A stretch of DNA of 13,433 nt from an uncultured Prevotella sp. (GTDB lineage: Bacteria; Bacteroidota; Bacteroidia; Bacteroidales; Bacteroidaceae). The position numbers were made by a program, and so were the translations under genes. Location of the stretch: assembly GCA_900770025.1 (NCBI GenBank), contig CAAGIW010000009.1, positions 1 through 13,433 of the forward strand, written 5' to 3'. Positions 5,082 through 13,433 of the stretch are shown here, piece after piece. The notes under the pieces are model-generated. The model made no database searches. It saw only the letters and a program-made list of their open reading frames with translations, and had not been told where the DNA came from. How positions within the stretch are numbered: position 1 is the first letter of the stretch; each line of letters begins with the position of its first letter.

Positions 5082-8000
5082 ATGAAACCAAGGAAACATC
5101 TACGCATCTTCATGTCCCTACTGTTGTTCATAGGGATCATGGCAACGGCACATGCCGAACAGACCACATTGGCAGCATGGGACTTTACCACCAGTGTGAA
5201 ATACACCCAAACCTCTAACGACGGTGTCAAGACTTTCTACACGGCATCGGCAGCAGAGAAAGTGAACATGGAATACACCTTCTCTGCCCAGCAGCCTTTC
5301 TTCTACCCCACTTCGGGCGCAGTCAGCACAGCCACCCTGACCATTCTGGCCGCCGATGGGAACAAGAAATGGTACATATCCAACTACAACAATGGTGCCC
5401 TGCGCATGTACACCGCCGCACCACAGGCAATCACCAACCCCACAGACGCAAATCAGCACTACAACTATGCAGAAGTGGAACTGTCGGCTGCGGGCTACAG
5501 GAACCTGAAGTTCTCGTGCCGCATGTCGGGAAACAACAGTAGAACACTGCCGGTGTATGTGCTTGTGTCCACCGACGGCGGACAAACCTGGTTGGCCTCT
5601 AACACATTGAACAGCACTGGCAGCGGATGGAGCAACTTCAACGAGACCACCGCCGACTTGGCCGTGGACAACCGGCAGAGCGTAAGGGTGCGCGCCCTCA
5701 TCGGCTATGACGCTGCCGCCACGGGCGACATGTATCTGAACAGTTTCAAAGTGACGGGCGAAGCAATGAACGGAGAAACCATCCACGAGCTGACCACGGC
5801 GTGCAGTCCTGAAGAAGCAGGCTATGTGACCATGTCGCCGGTGGGCGACAGGATAGCCCAAGGCACAGAGGTGAGTTTCGCAGGCAAGGGCTTCTCGGGC
5901 TACAAGCTCAAGGAGTGGCAAGACGGTAGCGGAAACACTGTGGCCACCACTCCTGTATATACAGCCACCATCGGCGGACCTACGACCGTGAACGCCGTGT
6001 TTGCCCCCGTAGAGACCTATACTCTCACCGTGAACAAGAGCGGAGAGGGTGCCAAATGGGGCGAGGTGACACTCTCGCCCGAACCCGTCAACGGGAAATA
6101 TGATGCAGGCACAGAGGTGACACTGACCGTGGTGCCCAACCCTGTGACCAACTTCCTGACCTGGGAGACGGGAAGTGCCGAGACCAGTCGCATAGTAACC
6201 ATCGAGGGCAACACGGAGGTGACGGCCTCATTCGACGTCATTCCCTTCATCGTGGCATGGGATTTCAATACCGACAAGAACTCCTCACGCGGCAACAGAC
6301 CGGCAGACTATGCCTTTGCCACCGACAATACCGGCGTGATGATGTTCTACGAAGGCAGCCAGTGTGCCAGCACCAACTGGGGCGGAGGCAAGGCTTCGTT
6401 CGGCGGAAAGGAACTGTGGGCAGCCCGACGCTACACAGACTACAGCAAAGAGGAGCAGATTCCACGCGCCTTTGTGGCCGCATTCAGCGTGAAAGACTAC
6501 GACAAAATACGCATCCACAGCCTTGTGGCAGCCAACAACTCCTGCGTGCGCCAGCGCCAACTGCTGCAGTTGAGCACCACAAGCAGCACGGAGGGCTTTG
6601 CCACACTGACCACCCTGACCCTGACAGAGAACCCCAGCGCCGACTGGCAGGCCATGGACTATGACCTGGACACCAAGGATATGGACGGCATGGTGTATAT
6701 CCGATGGATAGAAGACGAGACAAGTGACTTCTTCGATGGCGGCAACCACACCACAACGGAGGGTTTCTATCTGGCAGACGTGATTATCTATGCTGAACAG
6801 AACATTGCAGACGACACAGAGGCTCCGCAACTTGTGAGCAGTTCACCGGCCGAAGGTGGCACGGGAGCATCGGCTCGCGGCAACATCGTGCTCAGCTTCA
6901 ACGAGCGTGTCAAGGCAGGAACGGGCAGCGTAACCCTGAACGGTGCCACTCTCAACGGCTCGTTTGGAAGCAAGAGCGTCACATACGCATACCACGGACT
7001 GGAATATGGCAAGCAATATACCCTGAACATCGGTGAGAACGCCATCACCGACCTGAGCGGCAATGCCTTCCCCGCACGCAGCATCACCTTCACAGTGATG
7101 GAACGACCCGTGCCCACTCCCAAGGTGTTTGATGCCGTAGTGGCACAAGACGGATCGGGCGACTACGCCACAGTGCAGGCCGCCATCGACGCTGCTCCGG
7201 CCAATCGCATCGCGCCCTGGCTCATCTTTGTGAAGAACGGCGAGTATGAAGAACTGGTCACCATCCCCCAGACCAAGCCCTTCATCCATCTCATCGGTCA
7301 GGACAAAGAGAAGACTATCATCAAGTTCTTCATCAACAATGGCGGCAGCAGCGACAAGGGTTACGAATACTCCACCAACAATCCCGCATCAAAGACCTAC
7401 GGCAAGCAGGCGGTAGTGCAGGTGAACGGCACCGACTTCTATACAGAAAATATCACCTACTTCAACCGTTGGGGCGTGGAGAAGCAGTCGGGACCCATGG
7501 GACTGGCCATGAGTTCGCGTGCAGACCGCCAGGCTTTCAACAACTGTAGTTTCCGTTCCTATCAAGACACCTGGTACACCGACGTGCGCAATGCCGGCGA
7601 CCGCCAGTATGTGAACAACTGTCTCATCGAGGGCGCCGTGGACTTCTACTATGGTGCAGGCGACAATTATGTGGAAAACAGCACCTTCCGCTTGGCTCGC
7701 GAGGGTAGCGTGATTGTGGCTCCCAGCCACCAGGCAGGCACCAAATGGGGCTATGTGATGATGAACAACACCATCGACGGCAAGGGCGGCAAGAACTCTC
7801 CGGGCCGCGCATGGCAGAACCAGCCCATCACAGTGTGGATAAACACCACGCTGAAAACCACTCTGGCACCCGAAGGATGGAACGAATGGCACATCGCCCC
7901 GAAGCTCTTTGCAGAATACAATACCACCGATGCCGACGGCCAGCCCGTTGATCTGAACAACCGCCGCACCACCTACACCGTGGACGAAGACAAGTTGGCG

Positions 8001-8492
8001 GCAGACGAGACCAACCCCGTGAAGCGCCAGGCTGTGCTCAGTGCCGAAGAGGCTGCACGATACACCTACGAGGCAGTGACCTCGGGCAACGACGGCTGGC
8101 ACCCGCGCAGATTCTTCGAGGCTGTGGAAGCTCCTGCCAATGTGGCCTATACACAGGGAAAACTGGTGTGGGAGGCCGCAGCATACGCCATCTGTTACCT
8201 GATTATGGATGCCGATGGACAGGTCATCGCCATCACTAAAGACACGGAATATGCCACATCTCAAAAAGGCATCTACACCATCCAGTCGGTCAACGAATAT
8301 GGCAGCTTGGGAGGAAAGACGAGTTTTGAAGTGACCGAAAACATGGCCACAGGCATACAGAGCACAGACCTTCGCCGACAGATGAATGCTCACGAGGCAT
8401 TCAGCCTCAACGGTTGTCTCGCTGCAAAGAGTGCCAAGGGCATATTGATTGTGAACGGGAAGAAGACCATACGCAAGCATACAAACGAATAA
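5082..8492 (+). CDS. Secreted multimodular pectinesterase (CE8)
   Basis: This 1136-residue protein is predicted to remove methyl esters from galacturonan outside the cytoplasm. A signal peptide (1-25, ending ATAHA) precedes a beta-rich module opening with AAWDF (W33) and containing one Asp-box-like STDGGQTW (163-170). Next are two InlB-like repeats (about 236-390), a second WDF module (from W393 to about 570) and a bacterial Ig-like domain (about 577-680, starting DDTEAPQLVSSSP). The CE8 right-handed beta-helix runs from about 683 to 1010. Its active site shows D829 (YQDTWY), D854 (VDFYYG) and R909 (PGRAW), matching the two aspartates and arginine of known pectin methylesterases; the oxyanion-hole glutamine position appears to be M806. 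An Fn3-like region and a tail with SLNG and KGILIVNGKK end the protein. It is the first gene of an operon with the GH95 gene six bases downstream. Confidence 0.92.
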   Translation: MKPRKHLRIFMSLLLFIGIMATAHAEQTTLAAWDFTTSVKYTQTSNDGVKTFYTASAAEKVNMEYTFSAQQPFFYPTSGAVSTATLTILAADGNKKWYISNYNNGALRMYTAAPQAITNPTDANQHYNYAEVELSAAGYRNLKFSCRMSGNNSRTLPVYVLVSTDGGQTWLASNTLNSTGSGWSNFNETTADLAVDNRQSVRVRALIGYDAAATGDMYLNSFKVTGEAMNGETIHELTTACSPEEAGYVTMSPVGDRIAQGTEVSFAGKGFSGYKLKEWQDGSGNTVATTPVYTATIGGPTTVNAVFAPVETYTLTVNKSGEGAKWGEVTLSPEPVNGKYDAGTEVTLTVVPNPVTNFLTWETGSAETSRIVTIEGNTEVTASFDVIPFIVAWDFNTDKNSSRGNRPADYAFATDNTGVMMFYEGSQCASTNWGGGKASFGGKELWAARRYTDYSKEEQIPRAFVAAFSVKDYDKIRIHSLVAANNSCVRQRQLLQLSTTSSTEGFATLTTLTLTENPSADWQAMDYDLDTKDMDGMVYIRWIEDETSDFFDGGNHTTTEGFYLADVIIYAEQNIADDTEAPQLVSSSPAEGGTGASARGNIVLSFNERVKAGTGSVTLNGATLNGSFGSKSVTYAYHGLEYGKQYTLNIGENAITDLSGNAFPARSITFTVMERPVPTPKVFDAVVAQDGSGDYATVQAAIDAAPANRIAPWLIFVKNGEYEELVTIPQTKPFIHLIGQDKEKTIIKFFINNGGSSDKGYEYSTNNPASKTYGKQAVVQVNGTDFYTENITYFNRWGVEKQSGPMGLAMSSRADRQAFNNCSFRSYQDTWYTDVRNAGDRQYVNNCLIEGAVDFYYGAGDNYVENSTFRLAREGSVIVAPSHQAGTKWGYVMMNNTIDGKGGKNSPGRAWQNQPITVWINTTLKTTLAPEGWNEWHIAPKLFAEYNTTDADGQPVDLNNRRTTYTVDEDKLAADETNPVKRQAVLSAEEAARYTYEAVTSGNDGWHPRRFFEAVEAPANVAYTQGKLVWEAAAYAICYLIMDADGQVIAITKDTEYATSQKGIYTIQSVNEYGSLGGKTSFEVTENMATGIQSTDLRRQMNAHEAFSLNGCLAAKSAKGILIVNGKKTIRKHTNE

Positions 8493-8498
8493 CCTGAA

Positions 8499-11216
8499 AT
8501 GAACCCATCTTTGATGAAAATGAAGGCAGCATTGGTTGTGCTGGCATGTCTGTCGGGCTATGCCAGTGCTGCCGCCCAACAAATGCACAAGTTGACCAGC
8601 AGTCATAACCGCCTGTGGTATCAACGGCCTGCCTCCTACTGGGAAGAGGCACTGCCCTTGGGCAACGGAAGATTGGGCGTCATGGTGAGCGGCGGCGTGG
8701 CCAAAGACACGCTTCAGCTGAACGAAGACACCTTTTGGGGGCAGTCGCCCAACAGGAACCACAACGCCAAAGCCAAGGATGTGCTGAAGCAAGTGCAGCA
8801 ACACATATTTAATAAGGAGTATGAGGCCGGTCAGAAGTTAGCTATCCCCAACTGGATGTCAGAGGGCTCGCATGGTGCACAATATCAGGCTGCCGGCTGT
8901 GTGCTCGTGGGCTTCCCCGGCCATCGCTTTGACAGCAGGGAGCACGGAGCCACAACAGACGGTTCAGCAGTGGACGCACAGGGATATGTGCGCTCGCTCG
9001 ATATGAACAATGCCACGGCAGTGACCACCTATGTGATTAACGGAGTGACCTACACCCGCACCCTCTTCACCTCTCTGGAGGATAATGTGACCATTATGCA
9101 GATAGAAGCATCAGAAAAGGGGAAACTGGACTTCAACGTGTGCTACGCTGCTCCGGCCAAGACGAGCATGGCAATTCTGGGCATCAACAGGATAACCGCC
9201 GACGGCATGATTGAGGCTTCGCTCGTTCCGGCCCGCAAAATGACTGAGAACGTGCCCAACAAACTGCAGTGCTACACCTTTATAAAGGTAATCAACGAGG
9301 GCGGAACGCAGCGCAGCACCTCCACACAGAGCGTTGCAGAATGGGGCATCGTGGCTTCCAACGCCAAGGCTCCCACCATTGAGGTGAGCGGTGCCACCAA
9401 AGCCACCATCATCATCTCGTCGGCCACCAACTTTGTGAACTACAATGACATCAGCGCCGATGCAGAAGCCAAGGCACTGGCATACATGACGGCCTACACA
9501 GACAAGAAGAAGAGCTATGAGACCGCACTGGCCGACCATGCCGCCCGCTATCAGCAGCAGTTCAACCGCGTGAGCATAGAACTGGGCAACAACCACGAAC
9601 AGGAGCAGAAAGACACCGAGACACGCATCAAGGAGTTCCGCTCCATCGGAGGCAACGACCCGGGCTTGGTGGCCAACTACTTCCAGTTCGGACGCTACCT
9701 GCTCATCTCATCATCCCAGCCAGGCACACAACCGGCCAACCTGCAAGGCATCTGGAACCCCAACGCACGCCAATATCCGGCATGGGACTCCAAATACACC
9801 ACCAACATCAACGTGGAGATGAACTACTGGCCGGCAGAGGTGTGCAACCTGTCCGAATGCCACCTGCCGTTTATCGAGATGGTAAAGGATGTGAGCGTGA
9901 CCGGTGCCGAGACGGCAGAGAAGATGTATGGTGCCCGCGGATGGGCATTGCACCACAACACCGACCTGTGGCGCACCACCGGAGCCGTGGACAACAGACC
10001 CGTGGGAGTGTGGCCCACCTGCAACGCATGGTTTGCCTCGCACCTGTGGGAGAGATACCTCTTCTCCGGCAACAGGCAGTATCTCGCAGAAATCTATCCC
10101 GTGCTGAAGGGCTGCGCACAGTTCTATCAGGATTTCATGGTGAAAGATCCGCATACGGGTTACATGGTGGTGTGCCCCTCCAACTCACCAGAGAACCATC
10201 CAGGCATCGGCTCCTACGTCAACAACAAGGGCAAAAAAATGAACTACGGGCTCTTCGGTGGCGTGAGCATGGACAACCAAATGGTATATGACGTGCTGAA
10301 GAACACGGCCGAGGCTGCCAGACTTCTCGGCGATGCAGACTTTGCCAACGAATTGGATGCCCTGCGCACACAACTGACGCCCTACAAGATAGGCAAGTAC
10401 GGACAGGTGCAGGAATGGCAGGAAGACTGGGACCGCGAGACAACAGGTCACCGCCACCTGTCGCACATTTGGGGAGCTTACCCGGGCAATCAGGTGTCGC
10501 CCTACACCAACACCACCATCTATCAGGCTGTGCACAAGTCGCTCGTGGGCCGTGGCGATGCCGCCCGCGGATGGTCAATGGGTTGGAAAGTGTGCCTATG
10601 GGCACGTATGCTGGATGGCGACCATGCCTTCAACATTATCAAGAACCAACTGCGACTGATGGATCCCAACGCCACTATGAGCGATGCCGACGGAGGCACC
10701 TATGCCAACATGTTTGATGCACACGCACCCTTCCAGATTGACGGAAACTTTGGCTGCTGTGCCGGTATTGCCGAGATGCTGCTCCAGAGCCATGCAGGCT
10801 TCGTGCATCTGCTCCCGGCCTTGCCCTCCGCATGGAAAGACGGCAGAGTGAAGGGACTGCGTGCCCGCGGCGGATTTGAAATCACCGACATGCAGTGGAA
10901 AGACGGAAGGATAGTATCCGTGAAAGTGAAGTCCACCCTTGGCGGCAACCTGCGTCTGCGCTCAGCCTCGGCGTTGAAGTATGCAGACGGACAGGCACTG
11001 CACACCGCCTCGGGAAACAACAGCAACCCGTTGGTGCAGCCCTACGAGATGCCCGACCCCATCGTGGCCGACTCTGCCAAGATTCCGTCCACCGGTCTGC
11101 CACAGACGCACCTCTATGACATACCCACCACAGCTGGACAGGAGATAGAACTCATCGACATCAATGCCTTCACCGGCATCACCAGCACAAGGGGTGGCAA
11201 ATACATCAGGAAGTAA
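8499..11216 (+). CDS. GH95 alpha-L-fucosidase or alpha-L-galactosidase
   Basis: This 905-residue exo-glycosidase of family GH95 uses an inverting mechanism and releases terminal alpha-L-fucose or alpha-L-galactose. A signal peptide (about 1-26, cleaved near ASAAAQ) predicts export. The N-terminal beta-sandwich begins with LWYQRPASYWEEALPLGNGR, and the (alpha/alpha)6 barrel covers roughly residues 370-780. By comparison with the Bifidobacterium enzyme AfcA, N436 and N438 (TTNINVEMNYW) and D748 (QIDGNFG) are the likely base system, and E565 (NSPEN) the likely acid. A C-terminal beta domain follows. The start could also be M6 or M8, with little effect on the signal peptide. Pairing with a pectinesterase suggests a pectic side chain, perhaps in rhamnogalacturonan II, as the substrate. 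The family is sure; fucose versus galactose specificity cannot be read from the sequence. An intrinsic terminator follows the gene. Confidence 0.94.
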   Translation: MNPSLMKMKAALVVLACLSGYASAAAQQMHKLTSSHNRLWYQRPASYWEEALPLGNGRLGVMVSGGVAKDTLQLNEDTFWGQSPNRNHNAKAKDVLKQVQQHIFNKEYEAGQKLAIPNWMSEGSHGAQYQAAGCVLVGFPGHRFDSREHGATTDGSAVDAQGYVRSLDMNNATAVTTYVINGVTYTRTLFTSLEDNVTIMQIEASEKGKLDFNVCYAAPAKTSMAILGINRITADGMIEASLVPARKMTENVPNKLQCYTFIKVINEGGTQRSTSTQSVAEWGIVASNAKAPTIEVSGATKATIIISSATNFVNYNDISADAEAKALAYMTAYTDKKKSYETALADHAARYQQQFNRVSIELGNNHEQEQKDTETRIKEFRSIGGNDPGLVANYFQFGRYLLISSSQPGTQPANLQGIWNPNARQYPAWDSKYTTNINVEMNYWPAEVCNLSECHLPFIEMVKDVSVTGAETAEKMYGARGWALHHNTDLWRTTGAVDNRPVGVWPTCNAWFASHLWERYLFSGNRQYLAEIYPVLKGCAQFYQDFMVKDPHTGYMVVCPSNSPENHPGIGSYVNNKGKKMNYGLFGGVSMDNQMVYDVLKNTAEAARLLGDADFANELDALRTQLTPYKIGKYGQVQEWQEDWDRETTGHRHLSHIWGAYPGNQVSPYTNTTIYQAVHKSLVGRGDAARGWSMGWKVCLWARMLDGDHAFNIIKNQLRLMDPNATMSDADGGTYANMFDAHAPFQIDGNFGCCAGIAEMLLQSHAGFVHLLPALPSAWKDGRVKGLRARGGFEITDMQWKDGRIVSVKVKSTLGGNLRLRSASALKYADGQALHTASGNNSNPLVQPYEMPDPIVADSAKIPSTGLPQTHLYDIPTTAGQEIELIDINAFTGITSTRGGKYIRK

Positions 11217-11234
11217 CCCCTCCCCCACTATACT

Positions 11235-11278
11235 CATGCAGGGCAAGGCACTGGTTCTTGCCCTGCATGTTTTTGTTT
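11235..11278 (+). terminator. Strong intrinsic terminator of the pectinesterase-GH95 operon
   Basis: A perfect 13-bp stem (CATGCAGGGCAAG at 11235-11247 with CTTGCCCTGCATG at 11257-11269) closes a nine-base loop. TTTTTGTTT follows (11270-11278). It lies 19 bases after the GH95 stop. Read on the minus strand it lacks a T-tract, so it should not terminate the convergent receptor gene efficiently. I see no separate terminator for that gene in 11279-11403. Confidence 0.93.
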
Positions 11279-11403
11279 GGCTTCTGTCGCCGCAGGCCTT
11301 CAACTCAGATGCCCGCACAGCCTGTTCGCTGACTATCCAAATTGTTCATAAACATGAGTGGTACTCCTGTTTTTTGACCAAATATCGTACTAAGGTAACA
11401 TAT

Positions 11404-13278
11404 TCACCACTCCACATTTACTCCTCCCATGAAGGTGGCGCGGGGCATGGGCATACCTGCAATGTATTCGTATTTTTGTGCGAGGAGGTTTTCGCCCCTT
11501 ACCCACAGGCTGACGTGACCACACAAGGCATAGCCCACGGTGGCATGAAGCAGTGTGAAGTCTTCGGTGGTCTCACTGTTGCCGATGGCGGTGTAGAGTC
11601 CGCACACCTGTGTCAGTCCGGCGCTGCCACTCCACCTGCCGCAGTGCATTGTCATACCGAGATAGCCCTTGTATTTCGGGGCCGACACAACGGGGTGGCG
11701 CATGTCAAGCCATGAATGGTTGGTGCCCACCTGCCAATGGCGGCCGATACGATAGTGCAGGTCTATTTCCACGCCCGTGTTCTTCAGTTCGCCCGTGTTC
11801 ACATTCTTCCGGTTCACCGTCTGTATGATGTTGTCGGCATTGATGCAAAATAGATTGACGCCATATTGCAGTTGGCCCTGCAGCAGGCGCTGCTTCCACG
11901 ATAGTTCGTAGCTCCACATCTGTTCGGGCTTCAGGTCGGTGTTGGAAGGCGGATAGAGATACATCTCGCGCATGGTGGGATTGCGGAATCCCTTGCTCAC
12001 CATCAGTTTCAGTTCGCCACTCTGCAGGGGTCGCACCACTATGCCTGCCTGGGGAATCCACTGGCTGCCTGCAACCGTGTGATGGTCGTAGCGCACTCCA
12101 GCCTCGGCCGTGAGCCACGACAAAAGGTCTTGTCTCACATCCACATATCCCGCCAGTTCGTGGTTGCGCTCCTCGCCGCTCTGCTTGTTCTGCGTTTCCA
12201 TCACCTCGCCGGTATGGCGGTTGGTGTAATAAGCATGGCCGTAGATGTTCTGGTAGTCGAAGCCCACGGTGATTCGCGACCCCCTCCACAGCATGGCACT
12301 CTGATACCACGACACCCCCATCAGGGCATCGGTGGAACGGAACAGGCGCAACTGCGGTCTGCCCGTCAGCGCATTGTAGCCATCGTTTATCTTGTGCCTA
12401 CCGAAGTTGTCGTATAGGCTCAGTCGCCCGCTTGTCTGCCCATAGTGGTTCTCTATGCCCACGGCCACCGCCCCACGGGTAATCCACTGGTCGGCCTCAA
12501 GCATCGGTGCAGACTCTGTGCCGGGCCACGAGGCGTTGAAGTGAGTAAGGTCTGCGTCGGCAAATACGCTCCAATGCCTGTTGATATCGTATTGAAGTTT
12601 GGCAAAACCGCCATACTGTTCAAAGCCCATGTTCGGCCGATGGTTGTCGGAACGACTGTACTGTCCGCTTGCCGTCAGGCGCCATTTGCCCCGTCGAAGA
12701 TTGTAGCCTGCCTCGCCCTGCAGGGTGCCCCACCACCCGGCACCAAGGTTGATGTATGCCTTGCTGCCGCTACTCTCCATGCTGCGCGTCACAATGTTCA
12801 CCACACCGCCCATGGCATTGGAACCATAGAGCAGCGAAGCGGGTCCGCGCAGCACCTCCACCCGCTCGGCCATCATGGTTTGACAGGCATCCGATATGGC
12901 ATGTCCGTAGATGCCGTTGTATTGCGGATGCCCGTCGATGAGCACCATCATCTGACCGGCCCCCGAGGAGATGCCCCTGAGCATCATGCCTCCCGATCCG
13001 CCCGTTGACACGCCGTAGCCCATCATGCCACGCCCCGTCACCATCAGTCCCGGCACCTGTTCCATCAGCGTGGGCAGGATGCTGGTGCGCTGGTTCTCTG
13101 TCAGCGTCTGCCGCTGCACCACAGTAATGGTCTGGGGCAGATGCCGTATGTCAGTACTGTTGCGCGTGCCTGTAACCACAATCTCTCCAAGTCTGATGCT
13201 GTCGTTCACGGTGTTGTCGGCCTGAACCATCAAGGGAGCAGACAGCATCGCCCCCATCACCACGTGCATAAGTTTCAT
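11404..13278 (-). CDS. TonB-dependent outer-membrane receptor, small-ligand type
   Basis: This 624-residue protein is a 22-strand barrel receptor that imports a scarce ligand using TonB energy. A signal peptide covers about 1-20 (ending MVQA). A TonB-box-like EIVVTGTR lies at 32-39. The plug runs from about 45 to 165, with MLRGISSGAGQMMVLIDGHP and the conserved VEVLRGPASLLYGSNAMGG at 140-158. The barrel follows and ends in NVEW, with the C-terminal aromatic residue expected for barrel insertion. It is much shorter than SusC proteins, has no carboxypeptidase-like N-terminal domain and no SusD partner, so glycan import is unlikely. The plug resembles BtuB/siderophore-type receptors; the true ligand (iron chelate, corrinoid or another metal complex) is open. 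The plug is notably methionine-rich. It is convergent with the GH95 operon and probably a separate unit. The alternative start M4 lies at 13269. Confidence 0.92.
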   Translation of the reverse strand: MKLMHVVMGAMLSAPLMVQADNTVNDSIRLGEIVVTGTRNSTDIRHLPQTITVVQRQTLTENQRTSILPTLMEQVPGLMVTGRGMMGYGVSTGGSGGMMLRGISSGAGQMMVLIDGHPQYNGIYGHAISDACQTMMAERVEVLRGPASLLYGSNAMGGVVNIVTRSMESSGSKAYINLGAGWWGTLQGEAGYNLRRGKWRLTASGQYSRSDNHRPNMGFEQYGGFAKLQYDINRHWSVFADADLTHFNASWPGTESAPMLEADQWITRGAVAVGIENHYGQTSGRLSLYDNFGRHKINDGYNALTGRPQLRLFRSTDALMGVSWYQSAMLWRGSRITVGFDYQNIYGHAYYTNRHTGEVMETQNKQSGEERNHELAGYVDVRQDLLSWLTAEAGVRYDHHTVAGSQWIPQAGIVVRPLQSGELKLMVSKGFRNPTMREMYLYPPSNTDLKPEQMWSYELSWKQRLLQGQLQYGVNLFCINADNIIQTVNRKNVNTGELKNTGVEIDLHYRIGRHWQVGTNHSWLDMRHPVVSAPKYKGYLGMTMHCGRWSGSAGLTQVCGLYTAIGNSETTEDFTLLHATVGYALCGHVSLWVRGENLLAQKYEYIAGMPMPRATFMGGVNVEW

Positions 13279-13356
13279 TCTATTGCAGTATTCTTTCCGT
13301 TAATCCCAAATCGGTCATTAGCGTTATGATGATAACTGCTTATATTTTTGAACAGA

Positions 13357-13414
13357 TGTCTTTACGTTTTGAGGGAGCAATGGGGTTCCATTGTAACCGA
13401 TAAGCGGAAAGACA
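13357..13414. repeat. Nested inverted repeats upstream of the TonB-dependent receptor
   Basis: TGTCTTT (13357-13363) and AAAGACA (13408-13414) are perfect inverted copies. Between them CAATGG (13378-13383) and CCATTG (13388-13393) form a second hairpin with a GGTT loop. The element sits 79-136 bases upstream of the receptor start. It could be an operator or a structured leader. I find no conserved cobalamin-riboswitch boxes, and no full TAnnTTTG promoter on the minus strand between 13279 and 13433. Confidence 0.4.
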
Positions 13415-13433
13415 GATGACAAAAAGAAAGCAC

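Noticed and set aside
7389..8804. 471-codon open frame antisense to pectinesterase and GH95
   Set aside because: It spans the junction of two well-supported genes and has no domain-like pattern; it is a shadow of their codon use.
11404..13278. SusC-type glycan importer
   Set aside because: The protein has only 624 residues, lacks the N-terminal carboxypeptidase-like domain and has no SusD gene beside it.
13279..13433. Cobalamin riboswitch upstream of the receptor
   Set aside because: The conserved box sequences of that riboswitch were not found on the minus strand, although the visible leader is cut by the window edge.

Overview
The window looks like chromosomal DNA of a Bacteroidales bacterium, most likely Prevotella or a close relative. 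Three things point there: TAnnTTTG-type -7 promoter elements ahead of genes with no clear Shine-Dalgarno, a propeller-Y_Y_Y-AraC membrane regulator, and secreted carbohydrate enzymes whose C-termini resemble the 'LNG...KGI.IVNGKK' tails common in Prevotella. The genus is an inference from gene content and style, not from a marker gene.

Left part (1-2451). About 375 bases without a gene carry a striking repeat block: four 22-bp palindromic units, then four 8-bp units, then a hairpin at the 3' end of a tyrosine recombinase gene (xerD, minus strand). Facing it are aroQ (type II 3-dehydroquinase) and a class I O-methyltransferase gene that overlaps aroQ by four bases (ATGA). The predicted xerD and aroQ promoters point toward each other, so the two 5' leaders should overlap. 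This part is housekeeping.

Middle part (2476-11278) is a small carbohydrate-use locus. A membrane-bound sensor-regulator (minus) is divergent from a two-gene operon: a 1136-residue multimodular pectinesterase (CE8) and a 905-residue GH95 alpha-L-fucosidase/alpha-L-galactosidase. The operon ends in a near-perfect intrinsic terminator. The regulator has the outer sensor half of a hybrid two-component system but no kinase or receiver; it goes from the membrane segment almost straight to an AraC DNA-binding domain. Its frame is broken by one base exactly at that junction, inside an AAGGAGGG sequence. The probable logic is that the sensor detects a pectin-derived oligosaccharide in the periplasm and activates the adjacent pectinesterase-GH95 operon. 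No SusC/SusD pair is present here.

Right part (11404-13433). A convergent gene encodes a 624-residue TonB-dependent outer-membrane receptor of the small-ligand (siderophore/cobalamin-like) type, not SusC type, with an unusually methionine-rich plug. The last 155 bases are its upstream region and hold inverted repeats but no gene.

The most promising points for follow-up are the 22-bp palindromic array, the kinase-less regulator with its frameshift on a Shine-Dalgarno-like sequence, and the pectinesterase, in which the usual oxyanion-hole glutamine is replaced by methionine.
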